A stretch of DNA of 64,000 bases from Sphingobacterium hungaricum (GTDB lineage: Bacteria; Bacteroidota; Bacteroidia; Sphingobacteriales; Sphingobacteriaceae), in assembly GCF_015210005.1 (NCBI RefSeq), contig NZ_MU158698.1:1819611-1883610 (forward strand). The letters are read 5' to 3'. Position numbers and translations under genes: made by a program. The notes beneath the pieces were generated by a model. The model was not told where the DNA came from, searched no databases, and saw only the letters and a program-made list of their open reading frames with translations. How positions within the stretch are numbered: position 1 is the stretch's first letter; every line of letters starts with the position of its first letter. Positions 28,760 to 36,592 of the stretch are shown here, one piece after another.

Positions 28760-29521
28760 TTACTTTTTGTTTTTAGCAACGACGCCTGCGTCAATATTTA
28801 CGGCGTTATCCGAACGTTCTTTTCCTCGGATATGCGTTACTGAAATTGGTCCTTTTATTTTCACATTAAAATCGCTTACGGCATCTGAATCAATATGTTT
28901 AGCTTTTGATGTCAATGTCAAATCAATAGCGCCTTGGTTATAAATCAACCCTTTATCCCCAGGTTTATTGGACGAGGTAAATGCAGGAAGCTCTAATTTG
29001 TTTATTTTTAATACGATATCGGAAGCCGTTTCGCCAGTCAAATTATTCCTTGTTTCGCGTGTCCCAAAATTATAAGCTAAATTACCTACATAAGCTTTGT
29101 CTAATTGAGGCTTGCCATTCACGATAGGCACTTCGATATGTAATTTCGCACCTTCTTTTACTGACTTTAATTTATAATCTTCTTCTTGGGAGGTTTGAAC
29201 TTCATCGTATCCCGTATTTTTAGTCAAGATTTGAAAACGATAGACTTCTACTGCATTTCCTTGTGGGTCAATGCTTTTGAATTTTAATTGTTCGATAGAA
29301 TTGCTTTCGCCTTCTTTTTCAGAACCTTCTGCAGCAAACAATACGCGTACAAATTTAGTGTCGATTGATTTTCCTTCAGCTGTAAAAGAGCCTACAGAAT
29401 TAGCTTCTTGAAGGGTAGTTTTTGTAGGTTCATTTTCTTTCGAACGGTAGTCAAAGTTGCTGGCCACAGCACCAAAAGATAAAGAAAGTGCAAGTGCTAC
29501 TAAAGCAGTGTTTTTAATCAT
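28760..29521 (-). CDS. unknown exported protein, probably iron-regulated
   Basis: A 253-residue protein with a clear signal peptide (cleavage after about residue 21, GAVAS). The mature part is rich in Lys, Glu, Thr and short beta strands and has no cysteine or lipobox. I do not recognise the family; it lacks the conserved HmuY core. A near-perfect Fur-box-like palindrome lies about 43 bases upstream (29564-29582), and it is convergent with the siderophore receptor operon. A role in iron or haem handling in the periplasm is inference from regulation and position only. Confidence 0.75.
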   Translation of the reverse strand: MIKNTALVALALSLSFGAVASNFDYRSKENEPTKTTLQEANSVGSFTAEGKSIDTKFVRVLFAAEGSEKEGESNSIEQLKFKSIDPQGNAVEVYRFQILTKNTGYDEVQTSQEEDYKLKSVKEGAKLHIEVPIVNGKPQLDKAYVGNLAYNFGTRETRNNLTGETASDIVLKINKLELPAFTSSNKPGDKGLIYNQGAIDLTLTSKAKHIDSDAVSDFNVKIKGPISVTHIRGKERSDNAVNIDAGVVAKNKK

Positions 29522-29563
29522 GATTTATTTTTTTTGATAAATATTCTGTTTTCTCAAACTTAC

Positions 29564-29582
29564 TATTTATAATCATTCTAAA
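29564..29582. promoter_or_regulatory. Fur-box-like palindrome before the unknown exported protein
   Basis: ATTTATAATCATTCTAAAC is a strong 9-1-9 palindrome (TATAATcATTCTA) in the divergent region between 29521 and 29768, 43 bases before the minus-strand ATG. Confidence 0.6.
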
Positions 29583-29675
29583 CAATTTTTCGTGTCAGAT
29601 GAATGTCTTAAAAAAGTGGGACTTAAAATTAAAATACCGGAATAAATTCCATAAAATTTTTCTATTTTTAACTTA

Positions 29676-29694
29676 ATTTAGAATAATATACTAA
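29676..29694. promoter_or_regulatory. possible weak Fur-like half site before 29768
   Basis: ATTTAGAATAATATACTAA keeps a full left half and a degraded right half of the window motif, 74 bases before the plus-strand gene. It may be chance in AT-rich DNA. Confidence 0.3.
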
Positions 29695-29767
29695 AAAGTA
29701 AATTTATCTATCTTGAATACCTTGAGATTACCGTAGAAAAGCATTTTATAACATTAATACCTGCGCT

Positions 29768-30616
29768 ATGAACACAATTGCGATTTTTTATACCGATGCC
29801 ATTGGGGAAAATTTGGCAAGAATATTAATCAAGAATAAATACCAAGTCGTTACAGATCCGAATCTGATCGCTGGTCAGTCTGCGAGTTCTTTTGAAGGAT
29901 TTGGCGTATTGCCGATGGATATCAATCAGATTGCTAAAAAGGCTGATTTGGTCATTTCTATGGTCTCTTCGGATGTGATTTTTGATGTAGTAATGCAGTA
30001 TCTAGAAGCCTCGTTGAAAACGAAAAGACCCGCGCAATTTGTCGATATGAGTTGTAGGTCTGTTGAACAAGCTCGAAAATTAATTGCGCTTTTTGAAAAA
30101 TCAAATGTGTTTTTTACGAACGCAAGTCTATTGAGAAATGCGGAAAATCTGAGCGATGATGTCTGTATTTATTTTTGCGGTGAACACAGGCATGTTTTCA
30201 AAAAAACCATTCATGACGCGTTCAAATTTGTTTACTTAGGAACAGAGCCTTTATTGGCGACCGCATTTGAGCTATGTTATTCAGGTTTTACGAAAAGTCT
30301 GATGGCCTCTTTGTTCGAGACCGCCTTCGTGTCAAACTACTATGGAATTACGGAAAGGTTGTTTTCAGAATTTAAATCGACTATGCCCGGCGCATTTTCG
30401 GACTTGGAGAAATCAGCGATAAATTACCAACGCGATATGAAGGGTAAATGTCAAGAGTTGCAATATTATAACTCGATGTTAAGCTCTGAAAACATTGAAC
30501 ACAGCATTGCTTCTGCAACCGAACGCATATTTAATCGCATCGTTGACAATAGATTGTTTAGAAAAATTGAATCCGCCGATGCAACATTAGTCTCACTGAT
30601 CAAAAGGCTGAAATAG
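29768..30616 (+). CDS. putative NAD(P)-binding 6-phosphogluconate-dehydrogenase-like protein, degenerate nucleotide motif
   Basis: A 282-residue protein laid out like beta-hydroxyacid dehydrogenases: a Rossmann N-terminal half (residues 1-125; strands AIFYTDAIGENLARILIKN, ADLVISMVSSDVIFDVV, PAQFVDMSCRS) and a helical C-terminal half beginning TAFELCYSGFTKSLMASLFETAF. The usual GxGxxG loop after the first strand is replaced by TDAIGE, and no catalytic Lys is obvious, so it may bind NADP differently or be non-catalytic. It stands alone on the plus strand, divergent from the iron-regulated exported protein. Substrate unknown. Confidence 0.65.
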   Translation: MNTIAIFYTDAIGENLARILIKNKYQVVTDPNLIAGQSASSFEGFGVLPMDINQIAKKADLVISMVSSDVIFDVVMQYLEASLKTKRPAQFVDMSCRSVEQARKLIALFEKSNVFFTNASLLRNAENLSDDVCIYFCGEHRHVFKKTIHDAFKFVYLGTEPLLATAFELCYSGFTKSLMASLFETAFVSNYYGITERLFSEFKSTMPGAFSDLEKSAINYQRDMKGKCQELQYYNSMLSSENIEHSIASATERIFNRIVDNRLFRKIESADATLVSLIKRLK

Positions 30617-30646
30617 ATTTTTAGTAACAAATTGATGCAACTAGGC

Positions 30647-31408
30647 TTAGTTAAATTTTGCGTGCAAAATAATACGTTTAAAAGCATAAATCGCTGGCAT
30701 TTCAGGGAATTCTTGATCGATTGATTTTTTGAAATCAGCAGTAAATTTAAGGGCTGTTTCTACATTCAATTTCTCCAAGTAAGGAATTAGGGCTGAGCCC
30801 GAAATAAAATTGAACAATTCATCCTGTTGCTTCGCAATGATTGGATACATTTTTTGATAGATCGTCATCGCTACAGCTTGATGTTCGAATAAAATTTTAG
30901 CATATGCATCCATAGACAAGACAGGAGAGACGCGATTATAACCTTGCAAAGAAGATTGATAAGGCTCTTGATTGGCCAAATTAAAAAGCAATTGGTTTAG
31001 CAGGTTCTCGCTCTGCAAAGGCATCTGGATCGCAATTTGGCCATTTGGCTTTAGCCTCGAAATAATCTTTGGAATTAAAGCCTCATGATCATCAATCCAT
31101 TGCAAAGAGGCATTCGCTACAATCACATCCCATTTCCTTTCTTCGTCTAGCACTGTTTCAATGCTTTTTTCTTCGAAAACAATTGTGTCTTTTTTAGGAG
31201 CTTTTGAGAGCATTTCTGCTGAATTGTCAACTCCAACTACCGTTGCTTCATCGAGCTGTTCGGCCAGGTGATTTGTTAATTCTCCGGTTCCACAGCCCAA
31301 ATCGAGAACATGCATGTGCTGTCTTTTTTCTATATGACTGATTAGGTCATAAAAAGGTTGATAACGTTCGTTTTTAAACTGATTGTACACATCTGGATTC
31401 CATGCCAT
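30647..31408 (-). CDS. tam: trans-aconitate 2-methyltransferase-like SAM methyltransferase
   Basis: A 253-residue class I methyltransferase that resembles E. coli Tam along its length. It opens with AWNPDVYNQF, has the SAM motif VLDLGCGTGELT (about 34-45), then VGVDNSAEML, VIVANASLQWIDDHEALIPKI and a C-terminal YAFKRIILHAK strand. Tam methylates trans-aconitate, a spontaneous and inhibitory by-product of aconitase. The NASLQW motif is characteristic of the family. It overlaps no neighbour but ends the minus-strand string; the higA gene ends two bases before its start, so they are likely co-transcribed. Confidence 0.82.
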   Translation of the reverse strand: MAWNPDVYNQFKNERYQPFYDLISHIEKRQHMHVLDLGCGTGELTNHLAEQLDEATVVGVDNSAEMLSKAPKKDTIVFEEKSIETVLDEERKWDVIVANASLQWIDDHEALIPKIISRLKPNGQIAIQMPLQSENLLNQLLFNLANQEPYQSSLQGYNRVSPVLSMDAYAKILFEHQAVAMTIYQKMYPIIAKQQDELFNFISGSALIPYLEKLNVETALKFTADFKKSIDQEFPEMPAIYAFKRIILHAKFN

Positions 31409-31410
31409 AT

Positions 31411-31719
31411 CTAAAATTTAATAAAATCTCCAATTTTTAATCTATTAATTTGCTTTAAATCAAAGGAATTCTTTATCAATTCGTTTTCGATTTCATAATC
31501 ATTTTGGAGGCCGAGCCAAAACTTGGGCGAATTTCCAAAGAATGCACTAAGTCTTACTGCTGTATCAGCAGAAATTCTTCTATTTCCATTGATGATTTCT
31601 GAAATTCGAGTCGGAGTAATTCCCAGTTCTTTTGAAATTTTTGCTTGAGATATGTTGAGGGGCTTAAGAAACTCTTCTTGCAATACTTCTCCTGGAGATA
31701 TATTTCTTAGTTTTTTCAT
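31411..31719 (-). CDS. higA: HigA-family antitoxin, orphan
   Basis: A 102-residue XRE-type antitoxin of the HigA/VapI family: PGEVLQEEFLKPLNISQAKISKELGI then RISEIINGNRRISADTAVRLSAFFGNSPKFWLGLQNDYEI. HigA binds its toxin and represses the higBA promoter. The toxin gene that normally precedes it is reduced to a 15-codon remnant (31730-31777), so this antitoxin is orphaned. It may remain as a regulator or protect against related toxins. Confidence 0.9.
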   Translation of the reverse strand: MKKLRNISPGEVLQEEFLKPLNISQAKISKELGITPTRISEIINGNRRISADTAVRLSAFFGNSPKFWLGLQNDYEIENELIKNSFDLKQINRLKIGDFIKF

Positions 31720-31729
31720 GTCTTACTAT

Positions 31730-31777
31730 TTAATGATAATCTGTTATCTGTTCCTCAAGCGCATTTCCATTCTTCAT
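31730..31777 (-). pseudogene. higB: remnant of higB toxin gene (C-terminal tip)
   Basis: Immediately upstream of higA a 15-codon frame reads ...NGNALEEQITDYH and stops 10 bases before the higA ATG. HigB/RelE-family toxins end in the same way (ENGdAxxVxIxDYH) and their stop lies just before higA. A stop codon precedes the frame, and the DNA beyond belongs to another gene, so about five-sixths of higB is missing. Confidence 0.6.
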
Positions 31778-31780
31778 TAT

Positions 31781-32503
31781 TTAATTATTTTTCAAATTTT
31801 CCCAGCCATTTTTTAAGTATGTATCAGATACGCTAAATTCGCCGGAACCAATATCAAAATCGCATTTTGAATAAGGAACTCGATAATCTCCCCAATTACA
31901 AATCTCCGGTTTTTCTGAACCATAAAGCGTCCAAGTGCCGACAAAAGCATTATTGAAATATCCATCAGAAATCATATCGATTGCATTGTATGCTACTTGA
32001 TTGTCTTTGTCAATCAAAAACAGGCTTTTTAAAGTTCCTTCAAAACTTCCCGCGTGCGGACTGCTTAGCGTTTCTTTAAAATAATAGTTTCCGGTTAGCA
32101 ATCCTTGAAAAATAATGCCCTTATCTTTGTATTCATCATCCACGCCCCAATTTTCGGAGACGATTTGCTGAATCGTATCTACAATAATTTCTCCCGAAAA
32201 ATCACCAATATTACCTGCGACATTTGATTTTCCTGTCACGCTGTAATGATTTGGGAAAGTCGTATTTTTTATGATCGAGGTGAATTTAATTTGTATGCGC
32301 TGATAATCATCAGTAAGAATTCCGTAAACAGTTTCTTCTTCGCTCGCCAGCCAAACAGAAGAAAAATCATACTGCTCAAATCGGCTTAACTGATTTTCGA
32401 TTGATATTTTATTTCCCAATAAAATGTCTGTTCTGCAGATTTCCTGTTGGGCAAAGCCTGAATTTGCAAAAGCGAAAAGAAAAATTAGTAGGAGATGTCT
32501 CAT
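31781..32503 (-). CDS. unknown exported protein
   Basis: A 240-residue protein with a signal peptide cleaved after about residue 18 (ANSGFAQQ). The mature part begins EICRTDILLGNKISIENQLS and is rich in beta strands and aromatic residues; three Cys are present (two late: EICNWGDY, YSKCDFDIG). I do not recognise the family. It lies nine bases after the DUF6157 gene and four bases before the higB remnant, so it may share a transcript with both. Confidence 0.7.
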   Translation of the reverse strand: MRHLLLIFLFAFANSGFAQQEICRTDILLGNKISIENQLSRFEQYDFSSVWLASEEETVYGILTDDYQRIQIKFTSIIKNTTFPNHYSVTGKSNVAGNIGDFSGEIIVDTIQQIVSENWGVDDEYKDKGIIFQGLLTGNYYFKETLSSPHAGSFEGTLKSLFLIDKDNQVAYNAIDMISDGYFNNAFVGTWTLYGSEKPEICNWGDYRVPYSKCDFDIGSGEFSVSDTYLKNGWENLKNN

Positions 32504-32511
32504 AAATCTGT

Positions 32512-32928
32512 CTATTTGGATGATTTCATTGCCTTAACTTTTGAAATTGAAACATCTGAAGCAAATTGCTGATAGCGCTCGGATTCTCTAGGATATAGTG
32601 CTATTTTTCCATTTTCATCGTAATGAATTCCCCAGCCATAACGCTTAGCTAGGGCAGAAGTTCGAAGGCAAGGTTGCCCTTTAGAGAAAAATTTTTCTTT
32701 TTCCGAATCAAGATTTGCTTCCGCAATGTCGTTTTTACGAACATGCTGTTGAAACAAGAGCTCATCTGATGTGAATTGATAAGGATGATTGATCAATTGA
32801 TCAAACTGAAAATTTGCGATCGTTGGTTTATCCATCTTAACGGGCGGTTTTTCTCCCTTCCCTGCAGGACAATCTTCCGAGACTTCAATCAATGTATTGA
32901 AATAATCTGTTGTATGCTTTTTCATCAT
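32512..32928 (-). CDS. DUF6157 family protein
   Basis: A 138-residue soluble protein. The pattern HTTDYFNTLIEVSEDCPA, then KPTIANFQFDQLINHPYQFTSDELLF and KGQPCLRTSALAKRYGWGIHYDENGKIALYP, is the conserved core of DUF6157, a widespread family of unknown function. ATG at 32928 is preferred to the TTG two codons upstream. It is nine bases from the next gene on the same strand. Confidence 0.75.
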   Translation of the reverse strand: MMKKHTTDYFNTLIEVSEDCPAGKGEKPPVKMDKPTIANFQFDQLINHPYQFTSDELLFQQHVRKNDIAEANLDSEKEKFFSKGQPCLRTSALAKRYGWGIHYDENGKIALYPRESERYQQFASDVSISKVKAMKSSK

Positions 32929-32989
32929 TTTCAATTAAAAAATTTATGCATACATTAAATTTACGAAAAAGAATTTACAGCTCTATCGT

Positions 32990-34594
32990 TTAAATTATTT
33001 TCGGAGCTCCTGCTAAGGTTTCTTCATTTGCCTCGCTCGCATACTTCGAAAAGTTGGTGATGAATAACTTAGCTAATTCATTTGCCTTTCTATCATATAG
33101 ATTTTTGTCGTTCCATAGCCATCTCGGATTTAATATTTCCGATGGTACATTCGGAACTGTTATTGGCATTTTTACGCCAAAATTGGGGTGCGTAACATAA
33201 TTTACATGATTTAGTTCATCAGATAGGGCACTGCTAATCATTGCCCGTGTATATTTAAGGCTGATGCGATTACCGACACCATAAGGTCCGCCGATCCAAC
33301 CTGTATTAATCAGCCAGACGTTGATCGATCTGTTATTTTGCAATTTTTCGCCTAATAATTCTGCATATTCAACAGGATGCAAAGGCAAAAACACTCGGCC
33401 GAAACAAGCTGAAAATGTTGTTTGCGGTTCTTTGATGCCCATTTCTGTTCCAGCAATCTTGGCCGTATACCCGCTGACAAAATGATACATTGCCTGACCT
33501 TTCGTTAATTTTGAAATCGGAGGCAGAATTCCAAACGCATCGCAAGTCAGGAAGAAAATATTCTTGGGTTCGCCTCCAAAGGATGGATTTTTTGCATTTG
33601 GAATAAAATTAATTGGATAAGCCACACGCGTGTTTTCTGTGATGCTACCATCTGCAAAATCTACGGTATTGCTGTCAGGATAAAATGTCGTGTTTTCCAG
33701 TAAAGCACCATGTTTTACCGCATTCCAAATCTCAGGTTCTTTCTCCTGTGAAAGATCGATGCATTTGGCATAACATCCGCCTTCAAAATTAAAAACCGAA
33801 CAATTTGCCCAGCCATGCTCGTCATCGCCGATTAATGCTCGATTTGGATCGGTACTTAATGTGGTTTTTCCAGTTCCGCTAAGTCCAAAAAATAAAGCCA
33901 CATCCTTATCTTCTCCTTCGTTTGCAGAGCAATGCATAGACAAGACTTTTTTATTGTGAGGAAGGATAAAATTCAAAACGGAAAAAATCCCCTTCTTCAT
34001 TTCTCCTGTGTAAGCGCTTCCGCCAATCAAAATGATCTTTCGCGTAAAATCTACTGCCGTAAAGTTTTCATTCACTGTGCCATCGGTAAGCGGATTAGCT
34101 AGAAAACTTGGAGCCTGAAGGATTAACCATTCGGGTTCGAACTGATCAAGTTCTTCAGCCGTAGGGCGTAGAAATAAATTATGGCAGAATAAATTAGCCC
34201 ATGGCGTTTCGTTAACAACACGGATAGGCAAGCGGTAGTTTAGATCTGCACATGCATAGCTATCACGAACCCAAATTTCATTTTTATCCAGGTGCTTAAT
34301 AATCTTGTTGTATAATAGATCAAACACAGCAGAAGACATCGCAATATTGACATCACCCCAATCAACGGTATCTTTTGTCAATTCATCATGCACCGTAAAC
34401 TTATCTTTTGGCGAACGGCCCGTGAATTTTCCGGTATGTACACAAAGCGCGCCCGTGTCATTTAAAATTCCTTGTTCTAAATCCAGTGATTTTTGGACTA
34501 ATTCATCCGCTGAAAGATTCCAGTTTGCTTTAGCATTCCTTAATCCCAAGTTAGCTAAATCTGCTTGTTGCTTGTTAAGCTTTATTTCTTGCAT
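32990..34594 (-). CDS. pckA: phosphoenolpyruvate carboxykinase (ATP)
   Basis: A 534-residue ATP-dependent PEPCK that makes PEP, ADP and CO2 from oxaloacetate and ATP; in Bacteroidota it can also run in the carboxylating direction. The P-loop is GLSGTGKTTLS, the metal site DDEHGW follows, and earlier come GRSPKDKF and RDSYACAD. Length matches the family. ATG at 34594 fits better than the GTG three codons upstream. An exact -7 element (TACATTTG) lies about 90 bases upstream. It is flanked by the accessory island that begins beyond its promoter. Confidence 0.97.
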   Translation of the reverse strand: MQEIKLNKQQADLANLGLRNAKANWNLSADELVQKSLDLEQGILNDTGALCVHTGKFTGRSPKDKFTVHDELTKDTVDWGDVNIAMSSAVFDLLYNKIIKHLDKNEIWVRDSYACADLNYRLPIRVVNETPWANLFCHNLFLRPTAEELDQFEPEWLILQAPSFLANPLTDGTVNENFTAVDFTRKIILIGGSAYTGEMKKGIFSVLNFILPHNKKVLSMHCSANEGEDKDVALFFGLSGTGKTTLSTDPNRALIGDDEHGWANCSVFNFEGGCYAKCIDLSQEKEPEIWNAVKHGALLENTTFYPDSNTVDFADGSITENTRVAYPINFIPNAKNPSFGGEPKNIFFLTCDAFGILPPISKLTKGQAMYHFVSGYTAKIAGTEMGIKEPQTTFSACFGRVFLPLHPVEYAELLGEKLQNNRSINVWLINTGWIGGPYGVGNRISLKYTRAMISSALSDELNHVNYVTHPNFGVKMPITVPNVPSEILNPRWLWNDKNLYDRKANELAKLFITNFSKYASEANEETLAGAPKII

Positions 34595-34682
34595 TTGGTT
34601 CACAATTACGAATCGATTTCTTATTATCTCTTAATGCAGGGTGCTATTAAATTGGTTAAATAAGCTCGCTTCCTTTCCTTGT

Positions 34683-34690
34683 CAAATGTA
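34683..34690 (-). promoter_or_regulatory. probable pckA -7 promoter element
   Basis: On the minus strand TACATTTG matches TAnnTTTG exactly, 89 bases before the pckA ATG. No clean TTG at -33. Confidence 0.45.
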
Positions 34691-34919
34691 AAAATTCCTT
34701 TGGTATTAAAGAAAATAAATTTTATAATTATTCTGTTTTGTAGCTATTATTAAAAATCTTGTACGGAATATATGTTGTTTAAAAGTTTTTTATTCTGTTT
34801 CAAGTCAATTTAAAGCGTGCTAAAAGTATTTAGCAAATGCTAAAAGGAAGACTATTTTTTAAAATTAGTTATAGAAAAAGGTAAGAACAAAATAACGCAA
34901 AAGAGAAATAGAAAAATAG
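34691..34919. other. AT-rich non-coding stretch at island edge
   Basis: Between the pckA promoter and the integrase fragment there is AT-rich sequence with homopolymer A and T runs and two short TGCTAAAA copies (near 34819 and 34838). I see no gene, RNA or clear att repeat. Confidence 0.5.
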
Positions 34920-35351
34920 GATTGTTGTACGCGCGTTACAAAAGATATTCGCAAAACCAAAAGAACACACAATTTTAAAATCGGTCAGATTGCAATTGAT
35001 ATTTTGAACAAATACAAAACAGAAATTTCACCACCTTCGGATTTTGTTTTCCCAATTATTGAAGATGTGGAAATGTTTGATGCCAATGAAGAATACCAAG
35101 CCCATATCATTAATGCGAAAAATATTTTGTGCGGTCAAAAATTGCGAAGATTAGGTAAGGATATGGAATTGCCTTTTGGTTTATCGTTTCATTTAAGCCG
35201 ACATACATTTGCTACAAATGCGTTAAATAATGGAATGCGTATAGAATATGTCTCAAAACTTTTAGACCATTCAGACATCGGCATAACGCAGATTTACGCT
35301 AAAGTGATTAGTGAAGAATTAGACAAAGCGGTAGAACAATACGTGAATTAG
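34920..35351 (+). pseudogene. truncated tyrosine recombinase/integrase (C-terminal part)
   Basis: The frame is open from 34920 (after a TAG) without a good start; the first usual start codon is a TTG at 35004. The last 143 codons carry the second half of a phage-type integrase active site: HLSRHTFAT (HxxR box), LLDHSDIGITQIYAKV with the third His and the nucleophile Tyr. The N-terminal arm, core-binding domain and first catalytic Arg are missing. It marks the left edge of an accessory island and is presumably inactive. Confidence 0.8.
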
Positions 35352-35411
35352 TCTTTTATACATCATAATCAGCAACAATAATTTGTAATTTTACAACATA
35401 TTCAGAAAGCT

Positions 35412-36497
35412 ATGGAACAACAGTTTACAGACATTATTCTTTTAATACAACAATCTCGTAACAATGCGGTAAAAGCTGTAAATGTGGAGTTAATTAACCT
35501 ATATTGGAATATCGGAGCTTACATCAAACAAAAACTTTCTGTTGCAGAATGGGGCGATAAAACCGTGGATGAATTGGCAAATTTCATTCAAAAAAACAAT
35601 CCAGAATTGAAAGGTTTCAATCGTGCTAATTTGTATAGAATGATACAATTTTATGAAACTTATGCCAATGTTGAATTTGTCGCCTCAGCGGGGAGACAAT
35701 CACAAAACGCTGATAATCAAAATAATGAAATTGTCGCCCCAGTGGGGACACAATTTGAATTTCAACCTCAGGATATTAGAAAAACCCTTTTGGCTCAACT
35801 AAGCTGGACACATCATCGAACAATTTTTTCACGTCGTAAAACCGAAGAAGAGCGAGAATTTTACATTCGTTTAAGTATTATAGAAAATTACAGCGTAAGA
35901 GAATTAGAACGCCAAATTAATAGTGCTGTTTTTGAGCGTACAATGATTGGAAATGCTAAACTTCCTACAGCGTTAAAAGAAATAAACTCAGATATTACCA
36001 ACGCATTTAAAGACAGTTATATTTTCGATTTCTTAAACCTTCCCGAACCTTTCAACGAAAGTGATTTACAAAAAGGCTTAATCCATCAAATGAAAAATTT
36101 CATTTTAGAATTGGGTAAGGATTTTTTGTTTATCGGCGAAGAATACAAAGTTCAAGTTGGAAACTCTGATTTCTATGTCGATTTATTATTTTATCATCGA
36201 GGATTACAATGTTTGGTAGCTTTTGAATTGAAAGCTGATAAGTTTAAGCCTGAACATTTAGGTCAACTCAATTTCTATCTCGAAGCTCTAGATCGTGATG
36301 TAAAAAAAGCCAATGAAAATCCGAGTATTGGTATATTATTGTGTAAAGACAAAGACAGCGAAGTGGTAGAATATGCCTTAAGCAGAAGCCTTTCGCCCAC
36401 AATGGTTGCCGAATACCAAATGCAATTACCCGACAAAAAACTGCTACAACAAAAATTACACGAGTTGTTTTTGGAGAGCAATTTGAAAGAAAAATAA
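35412..36497 (+). CDS. YhcG/DUF1016-family PDDEXK nuclease
   Basis: A 361-residue protein with the DUF1016 N-terminal helical domain (NLYWNIGAYIKQKL, GFNRANLYRMIQFYE) and a C-terminal PDDEXK nuclease fold (FLFIGEEYKVQVG, DFYVDLLFYHRGLQCLVAFELKADKF, with the D...ExK triad). Such proteins occur in mobile regions and are thought to be nucleases linked to restriction or recombination. The N-terminal domain carries an unusual linker of two imperfect repeats (residues about 88-115), each encoded by a 23-bp palindrome. It sits 60 bases after the integrase fragment, in the accessory island. Confidence 0.85.
   Translation: MEQQFTDIILLIQQSRNNAVKAVNVELINLYWNIGAYIKQKLSVAEWGDKTVDELANFIQKNNPELKGFNRANLYRMIQFYETYANVEFVASAGRQSQNADNQNNEIVAPVGTQFEFQPQDIRKTLLAQLSWTHHRTIFSRRKTEEEREFYIRLSIIENYSVRELERQINSAVFERTMIGNAKLPTALKEINSDITNAFKDSYIFDFLNLPEPFNESDLQKGLIHQMKNFILELGKDFLFIGEEYKVQVGNSDFYVDLLFYHRGLQCLVAFELKADKFKPEHLGQLNFYLEALDRDVKKANENPSIGILLCKDKDSEVVEYALSRSLSPTMVAEYQMQLPDKKLLQQKLHELFLESNLKEK
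35677..35699. repeat. 23-bp palindromic unit in nuclease gene, copy 1
   Basis: TTGTCGCCTC-AGC-GGGGAGACAA is an imperfect inverted repeat read in frame in the DUF1016 gene. A second copy with 19 of 23 bases identical lies 54 bases (18 codons) downstream. Confidence 0.7.
35731..35753. repeat. 23-bp palindromic unit in nuclease gene, copy 2
   Basis: TTGTCGCCCC-AGT-GGGGACACAA, the second in-frame palindromic unit; encodes IVAPVGTQ where copy 1 encodes FVASAGRQ. Confidence 0.7.
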
Positions 36498-36592
36498 AAA
36501 TATTTTGCACTAAAAAAATACTTGTCAATTTTTCGGTTGTATATAGAGTGGAGCTGTTTTAATTTTGTTCAATGACGTAAAGCGAAAAAGTT

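Noticed and set aside
28760..29521. Call of HmuY-type haem-binding protein for the exported protein
   Set aside because: The conserved HmuY core is not visible and there is no lipobox; kept as unknown.
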